Shown one piece after another: positions 29,107-38,061 of a DNA stretch of 64,000 nt. The notes under the pieces were generated by a model. It was not told the origin of the DNA and searched no databases. It was given only the letters and a program-made list of their open reading frames with translations. Source of the stretch: CAMPKL01 sp963817465 (GTDB lineage: Bacteria; Acidobacteriota; Terriglobia; Bryobacterales; UBA6623). The position numbers and the translations under genes are program-made. The stretch's first letter is position 1. Each line of letters opens with the position of its first letter. The stretch lies in the NCBI GenBank assembly GCA_963817465.1, contig CAWFOP010000003.1, positions 176,372 to 240,371 on the forward strand, written 5' to 3'.

Positions 29107-31473
29107 ATGACGAGTATAGGACGAGCTTTGGCTTGCGGCTTCGCGAGTTTGCTTTGCTCGTTCCTGCCGCGCGCTTTCGCACAATCGAGCGCCGACTCGC
29201 GAGAGTCCTTCGTCAATCAATACTGCCTGACCTGTCACAGCCGCGCCGTCGCTTCCGGCGGACTGGCGCTCGAGGGCGTATCCGCAGGCGATCCTGCGTC
29301 TCACGCCGACGTGTGGGAAAAAGTGATCAAGCGCTTGGCCGCGGGCGAGATGCCGCCCGCCGGCATGCCCCGGCCGGAGGATTCGGCCTTGCGAGGTTTC
29401 CTCAACGCTCTGGCCGCGGATCTGGACGCCGCCGCCGAACGAGAACCCTACGCAGGGCGGCCGGTCATCCGGCGCCTCAATCGCATCGAGTACGAGAACG
29501 CCATTCGCGACCTGCTTGGCCTCGAATTGCCGCTAGCTGATCAGTTGCCGCCCGACGGGCAGGCGGCCGGCTTCGACAACATCGGCGACGCCCTGTCGAT
29601 GTCGCCCCTGCTGCTCGAGCAGTACCTGAAGGTCGCCCGTCGGGTAACCCAACTGGCGGCGGGCGTGAGCGATCCGTCGCCTGTCGTCGAGATCTTTCCA
29701 GTCAAACGCACCCAAGCCGCCTGGCAAGGCGAGGGCATGCCCTTCGGCACACGCGGCGGCATCCGCGTGAGCCACTATTTCCCCTATGACGCCGAGTACG
29801 ACCTCCGGGCCTTTCTCGACAAGCAGACTCTGACGCCGACCGAATGGGTGCGCTTCTTCCGCACGCGCGTCTCGGTCTCGGCCGGACCCCATGTCGTCGT
29901 GGTGACCTTTCCGGATGAGTTTGCCGGCCGCGAAGGCCCGGTGTCCGACGTCGACGGTCCCGGCGGCCCGGCGCTGGGCGGCCCCTTGGACCTGTTGGGA
30001 ACCGCCATTCGCCCCACGATCGATTTTCGTGTCGACGGTCGGCGCGTCAAGCTCTTCGAGATCTACGGCATGACGGCGGGCGAGGCGGCCTTCGATGGAC
30101 AGCCCGGCCCGCCCACCCTCGGGCGCATCGAGATCGCCGGCCCCTACAACGTCACGGGCTCGAGCCAAACCCCAAGCCGGGAACGCATCTTCACTTGTAA
30201 GCCCGCGACGGCCCGCGAGGAATCGGCTTGCGCGGCGGAGATCCTCGAGCCGATCGTGCGGCGCGCTTTCCGCCGCGACGTCAACGAACGCGATCTGAGG
30301 CCGTTCCTCGCGACGTATCGCGCAACGCGCTCGACGCATGACTTCGAGACCTCGATCGCGGCGGCGATTCGCGACGTGCTGCTGGCGCCGGACTTTCTCT
30401 TCCGGCTCGAGTTCTCGCCGTCCGAAGCGGTCCCCGGCGCTCCATATCCCATCTCGGATTTCGAGCTCGCGACGCGCCTTTCTTTTTTCCTCTGGAGCAG
30501 CATTCCGGACGACGCGCTGCTCGATCGGGCGAGCGAGGGCGAGCTACGCCGGTCAGACGTCATCGAGGACGAGGTTCGTCGGATGCTTGCCGATCCGCGC
30601 GCGGCCGCCCTGCTCGACAACTTCGCTGAACAGTGGCTCGGTCTCCGGACCATGAACGAGATCGAGCCCGACGAGAAGGCCTATCCTGCATTCGACGGTT
30701 CCCTGCGCGACGCCTTCGAGCGCGAGACGCGCTTGTTCCTTGGCAGCGTCATCCGAGAGAACCGCAGCGTGCTTGACCTGCTCGACGCCGACTATACCTA
30801 CTTGAACGAGAGACTGGCGCGGAACTACGGAATCCCCGGCGTCATCGGGCCCGGGTTTCGCCGCGTCTCTCTTGCCGACAACGTTCAGCGGGGCGGTTTG
30901 CTGGGACAGGGCGCCATCCTAATGGCGACTTCGCACGCCGCCAAGACCTCGCCGGTGCTGCGCGGCGTTTGGATTCTCAACAACCTGCTCAACTCGCCTC
31001 CGCCTCCGCCTCCGGCGAACGTGCCGGCGCTGGACGAAAGTCCTCTCGACGGGCGCAAGCTGACGACGCGCGAGCAAGTCGAGCGTCACCGCGCCGACCC
31101 GACCTGCGCCTCCTGTCATGCGCGCATCGATCCGCTGGGCTTTGCGCTCGAGAACTTCGACGTCATCGGGCGCTGGCGCACCGAGGACGAAGGCGGCGCG
31201 ATCGATCCGTCCGACACGTTCGCCGACGGCAAGACGATCAACGGTTTCGACGGACTGAAGCAGCACTTGCTCGCGAACCCCGAGCCCTTCGTCGCGGCGA
31301 CCGTCGCGCGGCTCATGACCTACGGGCTCGGCCGCGAACTCGACGCCCACGATCGTCCGGCGATCCGCTCGGTCTTGCGACAAACTCAAGCGGACGGCTA
31401 TCGTTTCGCCGATTTGATCACGGCGATCGCGAAAAGCGTACCCTTTGAAATGCGCCAAGCGCCTGGAAGCTAG
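29107..31473 (+). CDS. Secreted DUF1592-family haem protein, second copy
   Basis: The 788-residue product has a signal peptide ending RAFAQ, a haem site CLTCH at about residues 40-44, DUF1587 (RRLNRIEYENAIRDLLGLE near residue 120), an inserted beta-rich region (about 180-340) absent from the first copy, DUF1592/1588 (ARNYGIPGVIGPGF, LRGVWILNNLLN) and a C-terminal DUF1585 part. A second haem motif, CASCHARIDPLGFALENFD, is near residue 667. As in the first copy, two CXXCH motifs bracket the protein. Function is unknown. It heads an apparent operon with DUF1552, ankyrin and amidohydrolase genes. Confidence 0.87.
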   Translation: MTSIGRALACGFASLLCSFLPRAFAQSSADSRESFVNQYCLTCHSRAVASGGLALEGVSAGDPASHADVWEKVIKRLAAGEMPPAGMPRPEDSALRGFLNALAADLDAAAEREPYAGRPVIRRLNRIEYENAIRDLLGLELPLADQLPPDGQAAGFDNIGDALSMSPLLLEQYLKVARRVTQLAAGVSDPSPVVEIFPVKRTQAAWQGEGMPFGTRGGIRVSHYFPYDAEYDLRAFLDKQTLTPTEWVRFFRTRVSVSAGPHVVVVTFPDEFAGREGPVSDVDGPGGPALGGPLDLLGTAIRPTIDFRVDGRRVKLFEIYGMTAGEAAFDGQPGPPTLGRIEIAGPYNVTGSSQTPSRERIFTCKPATAREESACAAEILEPIVRRAFRRDVNERDLRPFLATYRATRSTHDFETSIAAAIRDVLLAPDFLFRLEFSPSEAVPGAPYPISDFELATRLSFFLWSSIPDDALLDRASEGELRRSDVIEDEVRRMLADPRAAALLDNFAEQWLGLRTMNEIEPDEKAYPAFDGSLRDAFERETRLFLGSVIRENRSVLDLLDADYTYLNERLARNYGIPGVIGPGFRRVSLADNVQRGGLLGQGAILMATSHAAKTSPVLRGVWILNNLLNSPPPPPPANVPALDESPLDGRKLTTREQVERHRADPTCASCHARIDPLGFALENFDVIGRWRTEDEGGAIDPSDTFADGKTINGFDGLKQHLLANPEPFVAATVARLMTYGLGRELDAHDRPAIRSVLRQTQADGYRFADLITAIAKSVPFEMRQAPGS

Positions 31474-31484
31474 AGGAGACGCGC

Positions 31485-32784
31485 ATGTACATCACACAGA
31501 AACATCTTCCTCGCCGAACCTTTCTCCGCGGAGCCGGTACGACCCTGGCGCTGCCGCTGCTCGACGCGATGATTCCCGCGATGCGCGCCGAGCGATTAAC
31601 CGCGGCTGCGCCCGTCCGTCGGTTGGGCTTCGTCTACTATCCTTTGGGCGTCGATCGAGAGCGTTGGACGCCGACCGGAGAAGGCAAGAGCTACGAGCTG
31701 AGCGAAGCCTTGGCGCCGCTGGCCCCGCACAAGAACAAGTTCGTGGTCCTCGGCGGGCTCTCGTCCGACCCGGACCGCACGAAGGCCGGGTTCCACGACC
31801 GCGCTATTGCGTCGTTCATGACCGGCTGCGAGCCGACCCAGGGCAAAGTTCACGTCGGAATCTCGGTAGACCAGCTCGCCGCGCTCGAACTCGGCGCCGA
31901 ATACCCAGTTCGCCTCCCTCGAGCTCTCGACCGAAGACAACCGGGGACACACGGGCCCAGTCTTCAAAACGGCGACGAACCCGCTCCCGTTCGAGAAGAA
32001 CCCGCGATACGTCTTCGAGCGACTTTTCGGCGACAGCGGCAAGATCGACCCGGAGGCGGCGGCCGCGCGCGATGCCGCGGACCGCAGCAGCCTCGACGCC
32101 GTGGCCGACCGCATCGCGGAGCTGAAGGCGCAGCTAGGCCCCAGCGACCGGCGCAAGCTCGATGAATACGTCGAGTCGATTCGCGACATCGAGCGGCGCA
32201 TTCAGATCGCCATGACGAAGCGCCCCGCGGACCTTCCGGAGACCAAGCGCCCGGCCGGCGCTCCCGACTCCTGGCCCGAGCACGTCAAGCTGATGTTCGA
32301 TCTTCAAACGCTCGCGTTGGAGGCGGACTTGACCCGCGTCTGGACGTTTATCTACGGGCGCGAAGCGACGTCGATGAGCTTCCCGCACTTGAACATCACG
32401 ATGGGGCACCACGAGATCTCCCATCACAACTTCGAGAAGGATAAGCTCGACGCGCTCGCCAAGATCAACGTCAACCAGTCGGAGCTGTTCGCGTATTTCC
32501 TCTCGAAGCTCGACGCTCGGAAGGAAGGAAGCTCGACGCTGCTCGACCATTCGCTGATCATGTACGGCAGCAGCCTGAGCGTGCCGACCAGCCATAGCCA
32601 GCGCGACCTGCCGATTCTACTCGCGGGCGGAGCGGCCGGCCGGATCGCGGGCGGACGTTACATCCGCTTCGCCGGCGACACGACGCCGCTGACGAACCTC
32701 TACTTGACCATGCTGGACAAAGTCGGCGTCCCGACCGAAAAGCTCGGCGATAGCACCGGCAAGCTCAACCGCCTGGAGGTGTAA
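31485..32784 (+). CDS. DUF1552 protein, second copy, one frame break
   Basis: The start at 31485 lies 11 bases after the DUF1592 stop, with AGAGGAG upstream. The N-terminal Tat-like motif is PRRTFLRGAG. The frame breaks near 31905: ALELGAE continues as TQFASLELSTEDNRGHTGPV after one extra base (GAATACCCAG). The rest includes MGHHEISHHNFEKDKLDAL and ends GDSTGKLNRLEV. Corrected length is about 432 residues. DUF1552 function is unknown; the genetic link to DUF1592 is repeated in this window, which argues for a two-component secreted system. Confidence 0.78.
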
Positions 32785-32788
32785 TGCG

Positions 32789-34486
32789 ATGAGGCGGCTG
32801 GCAGGCGTGTCCGCCCTTCTGTTTGCGGCCGTTTTGAGTGCGGCGGAGTTCGGCGGCGCGCTCCTCGAAGCCGTGAAGGCGGACGATTCGGGAGCAGTGC
32901 GGGCGCTGCTCGGGCGGGGCGCCGACGTGAATGCGCGGGAGCCCGACGGCGCGACCCCCCTGGCTTGGTCCGCCATGCGCAGCAACGCGGAGACGGCGAC
33001 GGAGCTGCTCGAGGCCGGCGCTGACCCGAACCTCGTCAACGAGCTGGGCATCGGCCCGCTGGCGATCGCCGTCGAGAACGGCGCGGGCGACGTCGTCCGC
33101 CTGCTGCTCGAGCGCGGCGCCGATCCGAGTCAGCCTCGAGAGAACGGCGAGACGCCCTTGATGATCGCGGCCCGCTTGGGGTTGACCGACGTCTTGGAGA
33201 TGCTGCTCGATCGCGGCGCTGATCCGAACGCGCGCGAAAGCAAATTCGGACAAACGGCTCTGATGTGGGCCGCCGGGAACCCGGAAGCCGTGCGGTTGCT
33301 GCTCGCCCGCGGCGCCGATCCGACGCCGGTCACCAAGTCGTGGGATGTCCAGTACGTCATCTACGCCCCGACGACTTTCACGCTCGGCAAGACCGGCATT
33401 CCTTGGAACACAGCCGGCGAGTACACCAGCAAGAAAGGCGGGCTGAATGCGCTCTTCTTCGCAATCCAGAAGCGAGATCTGGAGTCGGCCCGCGCTCTCC
33501 TCGACGCGGGCGTGGAGGTCAACACGACGTCGGCTGACGGAACCTCCCCGCTTTTGGCGGCGCTGTACGAGTGGGTCCCGCCCGAGGCGACGTTCGTCCC
33601 CGGCAAAGGCGCTCCGGCGGCGGCGGGCAGCTCGCAGCGATTCGCGCCGGACCTCGAGATGGCGCGTTTGCTGCTCGACCGCGGCGCTTCTCCCGTCTCC
33701 GTCGACGGCGCGGGCTATACGCCGCTGCATGGCGCCGCCTTGTCCGTGGTATGCGCGACGCGCGCAGGTGACAAAGGCGGCTCCGGCGCCTACCGTCGTG
33801 CGCCCGCGCTGCTTTCGTTGAACCATCAAGACAGCGCGCCCGCATCCTTCACCGCAGGTGAAGCTGTGACCCTCGTGCGCCGCTTGCTCGAGGCGGGCGC
33901 CGACCCGAATCGCCAGACGCTGTACCCAACGCCGGGCCCCGCCGGCGACGTGCGAATCAATCCAACGCCGCCCGGTTCTTCCTCTTTCCACATAGCTGCG
34001 AACTCGGGCAATGTCGAGCTCGTAGAGTTGCTCGCCAAGTGGAAGGCCGACCCCAATCTGGTGCGCCGTGACGGCCACACGCCCTTCTCGGTGTCCGTCG
34101 TGGCCGGCGATCTTGCCATCGTCAAGGCCATGGTCGCGAGCGGCGCCGATCTTGCCATGCGCTACGACCCGGACGACAAGATCCCCGATCCCTACGAAGC
34201 GATCACGCTCTCGCGCCGGCGGCAGACGATTTTGCATATCGCCGCCGCAACGCTCGAGCCCGAGATCGTCGAATACTTGGCGTCGGCCGGAGCGCCGCTC
34301 GAGCTCGAGAACGAGCAAGGCGAGACCCCACTGGATCTGGCCGATCACCAGGAGCGATTTCGCGAGTCGTTGGACAAGCAGAATGCCGAGGGCGATCCGG
34401 AAAAGCTCGCCGCCGTCAAGCGCCCCACCGAAACGACTGAGATGATCCGAAAGATTCTAGCCGAACGCTCGCCGTCCGCTCGCTAG
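32789..34486 (+). CDS. Secreted ankyrin-repeat protein
   Basis: The 565-residue protein has a signal peptide (RRLAGVSALLFAAVLSAAEF) and a long series of ankyrin repeats recognisable by units such as LLEAGADPNLVNELGIGPLA, LLLDRGADPNARESK and LVRRLLEAGADPNRQ. The ankyrin units are interrupted by longer loops near residues 185-220 and 250-350. It starts four bases after the DUF1552 stop and is probably part of the same message. Ankyrin proteins mediate protein contacts, so this may bind the DUF1592/DUF1552 products in the periplasm. Confidence 0.85.
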   Translation: MRRLAGVSALLFAAVLSAAEFGGALLEAVKADDSGAVRALLGRGADVNAREPDGATPLAWSAMRSNAETATELLEAGADPNLVNELGIGPLAIAVENGAGDVVRLLLERGADPSQPRENGETPLMIAARLGLTDVLEMLLDRGADPNARESKFGQTALMWAAGNPEAVRLLLARGADPTPVTKSWDVQYVIYAPTTFTLGKTGIPWNTAGEYTSKKGGLNALFFAIQKRDLESARALLDAGVEVNTTSADGTSPLLAALYEWVPPEATFVPGKGAPAAAGSSQRFAPDLEMARLLLDRGASPVSVDGAGYTPLHGAALSVVCATRAGDKGGSGAYRRAPALLSLNHQDSAPASFTAGEAVTLVRRLLEAGADPNRQTLYPTPGPAGDVRINPTPPGSSSFHIAANSGNVELVELLAKWKADPNLVRRDGHTPFSVSVVAGDLAIVKAMVASGADLAMRYDPDDKIPDPYEAITLSRRRQTILHIAAATLEPEIVEYLASAGAPLELENEQGETPLDLADHQERFRESLDKQNAEGDPEKLAAVKRPTETTEMIRKILAERSPSAR

Positions 34487-34508
34487 CCCCGCAGACGAAG
34501 AACACCCG

Positions 34509-35453
34509 ATGTCTACAACCGATTCAAGCCGTCGGTCGTTTCTCGCGGCCGCCGCAAGCGCCGCGGTCGCGGCCGCCCAAGACGCCCCGATCCCCATCGT
34601 CGATACGCACATTCACCTCTACGACCCCACGCGGCCGCAGGGCGTGCCGTATCCGCCCGGACCGAACCCGCCAACGGCCCTGCCCGACCGCTATCGTCGG
34701 GAGATCACGCCCCTCGGCGTCGTGGGGGGCATCAAGGTCGAAGCCAGTCCCTGGGTCGAGGACAATCTTTGGGTGCTCGACTTGATCCGGGACGAACCCA
34801 TGATCGTCGGGATCATCGGCGACCTCGATCCCATGAAACCCGAGTTCCAGGAGTACCTCGAGCGCTACGATCGCAATGAACTGTTCCTCGGGATCCGCTA
34901 CGGCAACATTTGGCATCACGATCTTGTCGCCGCCGTTGAAGATCCGCTCTTCCTCGACAACATGAAGGCCTTCGCGAAGACCGACCTGACGTACGAAGCC
35001 GCGAATCCGCGCTTCGATTTGATGGAGGCCGTCTTGCGCTTGACGGACAAAGTCCCGGACCTACGGTTCGTGCTGGGACACCTCCAAGCGCTGTCGCTCC
35101 CCACCTCGCCGGACGCGCTCAAAGCCTACTCGCGCAACCTGGAAGAGTTGCGCCGGCGCGGCGCATACGCCAAGATTTCAAACCTGGTCCGGCCCGACCG
35201 GAACGGCGGCATCGAGCTCGATCCGTCGGCCTACAAGCCGATGCTCGACTTCATTTGGGAGATTTTCGGCGAAGATCACATCGTCTACGCCTCCGGCTGG
35301 CCCACCCCGATCGAGCATATCCGCAGCAGTCTCGGCATCGTCCAGCCCTACTTTTCCTCTAAGGGAAAGATCGCCGCGCGGAAGTTCTTTTGGCAGAACT
35401 CCGTCACAGCCTACAACTGGATCAAACGAGCGCCGAACCAGCCATCCCTATGA
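34509..35453 (+). CDS. Amidohydrolase-2 family protein lacking the usual metal Asp
   Basis: A 314-residue TIM-barrel amidohydrolase with a Tat-like leader (SSRRSFLAAAASAAVAAAQ). It has the HxH motif (VDTHIHLYDP, near residue 34) and a helical region leading to RFVLGHLQAL. The normally conserved GSDWP loop reads ASGWP near residue 277, so the Asp that acts as metal ligand or base in the family is Gly here. That could mean altered chemistry, loss of activity or a sequence error (GGC versus GAC). It is the last gene of the 29.1-35.5 kb operon; insertion-sequence debris follows directly. Confidence 0.85.
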   Translation: MSTTDSSRRSFLAAAASAAVAAAQDAPIPIVDTHIHLYDPTRPQGVPYPPGPNPPTALPDRYRREITPLGVVGGIKVEASPWVEDNLWVLDLIRDEPMIVGIIGDLDPMKPEFQEYLERYDRNELFLGIRYGNIWHHDLVAAVEDPLFLDNMKAFAKTDLTYEAANPRFDLMEAVLRLTDKVPDLRFVLGHLQALSLPTSPDALKAYSRNLEELRRRGAYAKISNLVRPDRNGGIELDPSAYKPMLDFIWEIFGEDHIVYASGWPTPIEHIRSSLGIVQPYFSSKGKIAARKFFWQNSVTAYNWIKRAPNQPSL

Positions 35454-35539
35454 AGACATGCCGTGGAGGGCAGTGATCTGACCGGCAGCAGGTCGTCCAA
35501 TGGGCCAGACGCTCCAGAACGCATCGATTTCGGTGAGCG

Positions 35540-35740
35540 GAACTGCGGTCCGTTGTCGGTGCGAATCTTGAGCGGCCGCGGCCGCTCGTCGAGAATCCGC
35601 TCGAGCGCGGCGGTGACGCGCCGTCCCGTCAACGACGTGTCGGTCTCGATCGCCAGACACTCGCGCGTGTAGGAGCCCACGACCGTCAACAGCCGCAGCG
35701 TGCGTCCCTGCGCCGTCGTGAAAGGCGTCTATTTTCTCGA
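35540..35740 (-). mobile_element. IS3-family transposase (OrfB) fragment
   Basis: The minus strand encodes YTRECLAIETDTSLTGRRVT followed by RPRPLKIRTDNGPQF, matching the integrase core of IS3-family OrfB proteins up to the second catalytic Asp region (DNGPEF in the family). The upstream part with the first catalytic Asp and the downstream part with the Glu are missing or frame-broken. This is a dead remnant. Confidence 0.7.
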
Positions 35741-35926
35741 ATGGTGGGAAGGTCAGAAGCGCCGCCGCGAATCCGCCGAGCGAGGCGCTCGAAGCGCAGC
35801 GGCGCAAGCGCATAACAGCGCCCCCCTCTCACTCACGATCCGGCCGCAGCTCGGTCAAGGTGCTGATTCGGCAGGCCGAGCTCTTCCGAGGCTCGTCTCG
35901 GCCCTCAGGAACCGGCCGGATATCTT

Positions 35927-35941
35927 GTGCGAAGGCGATTT
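35927..35941. repeat. Short dispersed repeat, copy C
   Basis: GTGCGAAGGCGATTT, shared exactly with copies A (20937) and B (26724); flanking bases differ. It lies about 190 bases from the IS3 remnant. Confidence 0.45.
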
Positions 35942-36511
35942 TTCAACGCCTACCGCGAACGGGCGCTATCTGGCTCGTCGAGTGGACAGGGTTTAGTGTC
36001 TGGTCGGGTCGCGGAACTCTTGGCACCAATTCTGGGCGACCTGAATGTTGGAGAGCGGTCGCCCAAAGACGACTACCCGACGCCGACTTGCTGTTCGACG
36101 TGCTGACGGGCCATCGCGATCGCCTGCGGCTGCTGCTGCCCGATACGTCGAGATACGTACGCTGTAGCTGCTCGTCGAAGAGCCTGTCAACGCGCGCGAC
36201 CGACGATTGTGCTGCGAATCTTCGAGCAGCATCGCAGCCGCGTGGGAATGGCAAAGGAAATGCAGTTGCCACGTGCGGTTTACGCGTGTGGACAACGATT
36301 TGCCTTGCGGCGGAGAGAGCGGCCCCAAGGCGAGAGGCGAAGTCGTCGGGAGGTTGTGCGATGTTGACCGGGAAGACCCGTTGCACACGCCGCCGCCGGG
36401 GCGTTTTGGGCGATTTGTTCACTCTGGACCTCCTCAACGAGAAAACGCCCGGCTGCCGGCGTGTTCTCGCCTGCTCTTTCATCAACTACGGCCTGTGAGG
36501 CAACGACTTCC

Positions 36512-36988
36512 ATGTCTGAAAGTGTGCCCAGCCGCAGACGTCGCAGGTTCCTTTGGGGCGCCATGTCCGCCTCACTTGCGGCCGCCTACGGCACGCTTAC
36601 CAGCTATGCCGTGGAGTTCATATTTCCGCGCCGCCCGGAAGGACCTCCTCGACGCTTGTTTATCGGCTTCGTCCGCGAGCTAGGCGTCGGCGCGAGCAAG
36701 TCCGTGCGACTGCCGTCGGGCGACCAGTTGCTGGTCTCCAACACCGGTAAGATCGACCCGGCCACCGGCAGCCCGTTCATCGGCTTCTCGAACCAGTGCC
36801 CGCATCTGGGCTGCAAGGTGCACTGGGAGGCCGGCAACGAGCGTTTTGTGTGTCCCTGCCATGGGGGCATGTTCCGGCCGGACGGCGTGGCCTTCGCCGG
36901 CCCTCCCGCTCAAGCGAACCAGAAGCTGCGCGCTTACCGAATCGAGCTCGACGGAGACTCGATGTATGCCGTGGTAGAGGAGAGCTGA
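36512..36988 (+). CDS. Rieske iron-sulfur subunit of a bc/b6f-type complex
   Basis: Starting at the ATG at 36512 (GAGG 12-15 bases upstream), the 158-residue protein has a Tat-like N-terminus (SRRRRRFLWGAMSAS) that would also serve as membrane anchor. The two [2Fe-2S] boxes are CPHLGC near residue 97 and CPCHGG near residue 118. Rieske proteins pass quinol electrons to cytochrome c. Its stop is one base from the cytochrome b start, so the two subunits are coexpressed. The following multihaem genes suggest that electrons leave the complex through them rather than through a standard cytochrome c1. Confidence 0.92.
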   Translation: MSESVPSRRRRRFLWGAMSASLAAAYGTLTSYAVEFIFPRRPEGPPRRLFIGFVRELGVGASKSVRLPSGDQLLVSNTGKIDPATGSPFIGFSNQCPHLGCKVHWEAGNERFVCPCHGGMFRPDGVAFAGPPAQANQKLRAYRIELDGDSMYAVVEES

Positions 36989-36989
36989 G

Positions 36990-38048
36990 GTGGCCGCGTT
37001 GACGACCAAGGCGCTCGACTGGCTACGAATCCGCTTCCCGGTGGACGAAGATATGTTGCGTTCCGCCGGGGCCGAGCCCATCCCGGGACACCTCCGGCGC
37101 TGGTGGTGGTGCATCGGCGGCATTCCGGCTTATCTGTTCGTTGTCCAAATCGTCAGCGGCATCCTGCTGACCTTCTACTACGTGCCGAGTCCGGACTTTG
37201 CCTACGAGAGCGTTCAGGCGATCATGAACGACGTCCATTTTGGCTGGTACATCCGCAGCATCCACCGTTGGTCATCCCACCTGATGATCGTCACCTTGCT
37301 GCTCCACATGATGCGTGTGTTCTTTACGGGCGCCTATCGCCGGCCTCGCGAGCTCAACTGGGTGGTCGGATCCATGCTGCTGCTCACCACGCTCGGCATG
37401 GGCTTTACAGGCTACTCGCTGGTCTGGGAGCAGCTCTCGTTCTGGGGCGCGACCGTCGCGGCCAACATTCTCAACGCCGTGCCGTTTGTCGGCGACGAGC
37501 TCTCATTCTTCCTGCGCGGCGGTCCGACCGTGGGCCAAAGCATGCTGACGCGGTTGTTCGTCTTTCACATCGGCGCGCTGCCGACTCTGTTGGCCGGCTT
37601 CATCGCCGTGCACATCTACCTGATCCGCTCGCACGGCGTCTCCGAGCTCGGCTCGCCGCAGTCCAGCGACGACAAGAAGTTTCCGTTCTTTCCGGATCAC
37701 TTCCTCACGGAGGTCGCGCTCGCGCTGTTCCTGATGTTCCTGCTGACCTGCCTCGCGCTGATCTTCCCCGCCGGACTCGACGCCAAGGCTAACCCGCTCG
37801 TCACTCCACAGCACATCAAGCCCGAGTGGTACTTCTTCTGGGCCTTTCGCTGGCTCAAGCTCATGCCCGACAGGGCCGCCGTAATGACTCAAGGTCTCTT
37901 CGTCGGGATCATCGTCGCATGGCCGTTCATCGACTCCTGGATTCGCAAACGGAATCCCGACAGCGAAGCGAGCATGGCCTGGGGGGCGGCGGGAGTCACG
38001 CTGTTGCTCGTTCTGACGATTTGGGAAGCCCTCTATCTAATGCACTGA
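36990..38048 (+). CDS. Cytochrome b subunit (fused b6/subunit IV type)
   Basis: A GTG at 36990 starts a 352-residue, multi-helix membrane protein. Helices near residues 45-65 and 90-115 carry haem-ligand histidines in SIHRWSSHLMIVTLLLHMM, and the paired ligands lie further on in VFHIGALP and AVHIYLIRSHG. The C-terminal half holds PEWYFFWAF, the quinol-oxidation-site motif (PEWY) of subunit IV. Haems bL and bH and quinone chemistry are therefore expected. It is followed 13 bases later by the octahaem cytochrome gene and has no c1 partner, so the complex is non-canonical. Confidence 0.9.
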   Translation: MAALTTKALDWLRIRFPVDEDMLRSAGAEPIPGHLRRWWWCIGGIPAYLFVVQIVSGILLTFYYVPSPDFAYESVQAIMNDVHFGWYIRSIHRWSSHLMIVTLLLHMMRVFFTGAYRRPRELNWVVGSMLLLTTLGMGFTGYSLVWEQLSFWGATVAANILNAVPFVGDELSFFLRGGPTVGQSMLTRLFVFHIGALPTLLAGFIAVHIYLIRSHGVSELGSPQSSDDKKFPFFPDHFLTEVALALFLMFLLTCLALIFPAGLDAKANPLVTPQHIKPEWYFFWAFRWLKLMPDRAAVMTQGLFVGIIVAWPFIDSWIRKRNPDSEASMAWGAAGVTLLLVLTIWEALYLMH

Positions 38049-38061
38049 CGGAGTTGGAGCC

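Larger units (their letters stand above)
35454..36511. other. Decayed insertion-sequence region
   Basis: About one kilobase between the amidohydrolase gene and the Rieske gene. It contains a transposase fragment (35540-35740, minus) and dispersed repeat copy C (35927-35941). The remaining 35.95-36.5 kb has open frames on both strands with arginine-rich, low-quality translations that I do not recognise. It appears to mark the left border of the respiratory island. Confidence 0.5.

Noticed and set aside
35943..36498. Arginine-rich open frames on both strands upstream of the Rieske gene.
   Set aside because: Composition is typical of non-coding GC-rich DNA and no motif could be recognised in any frame.
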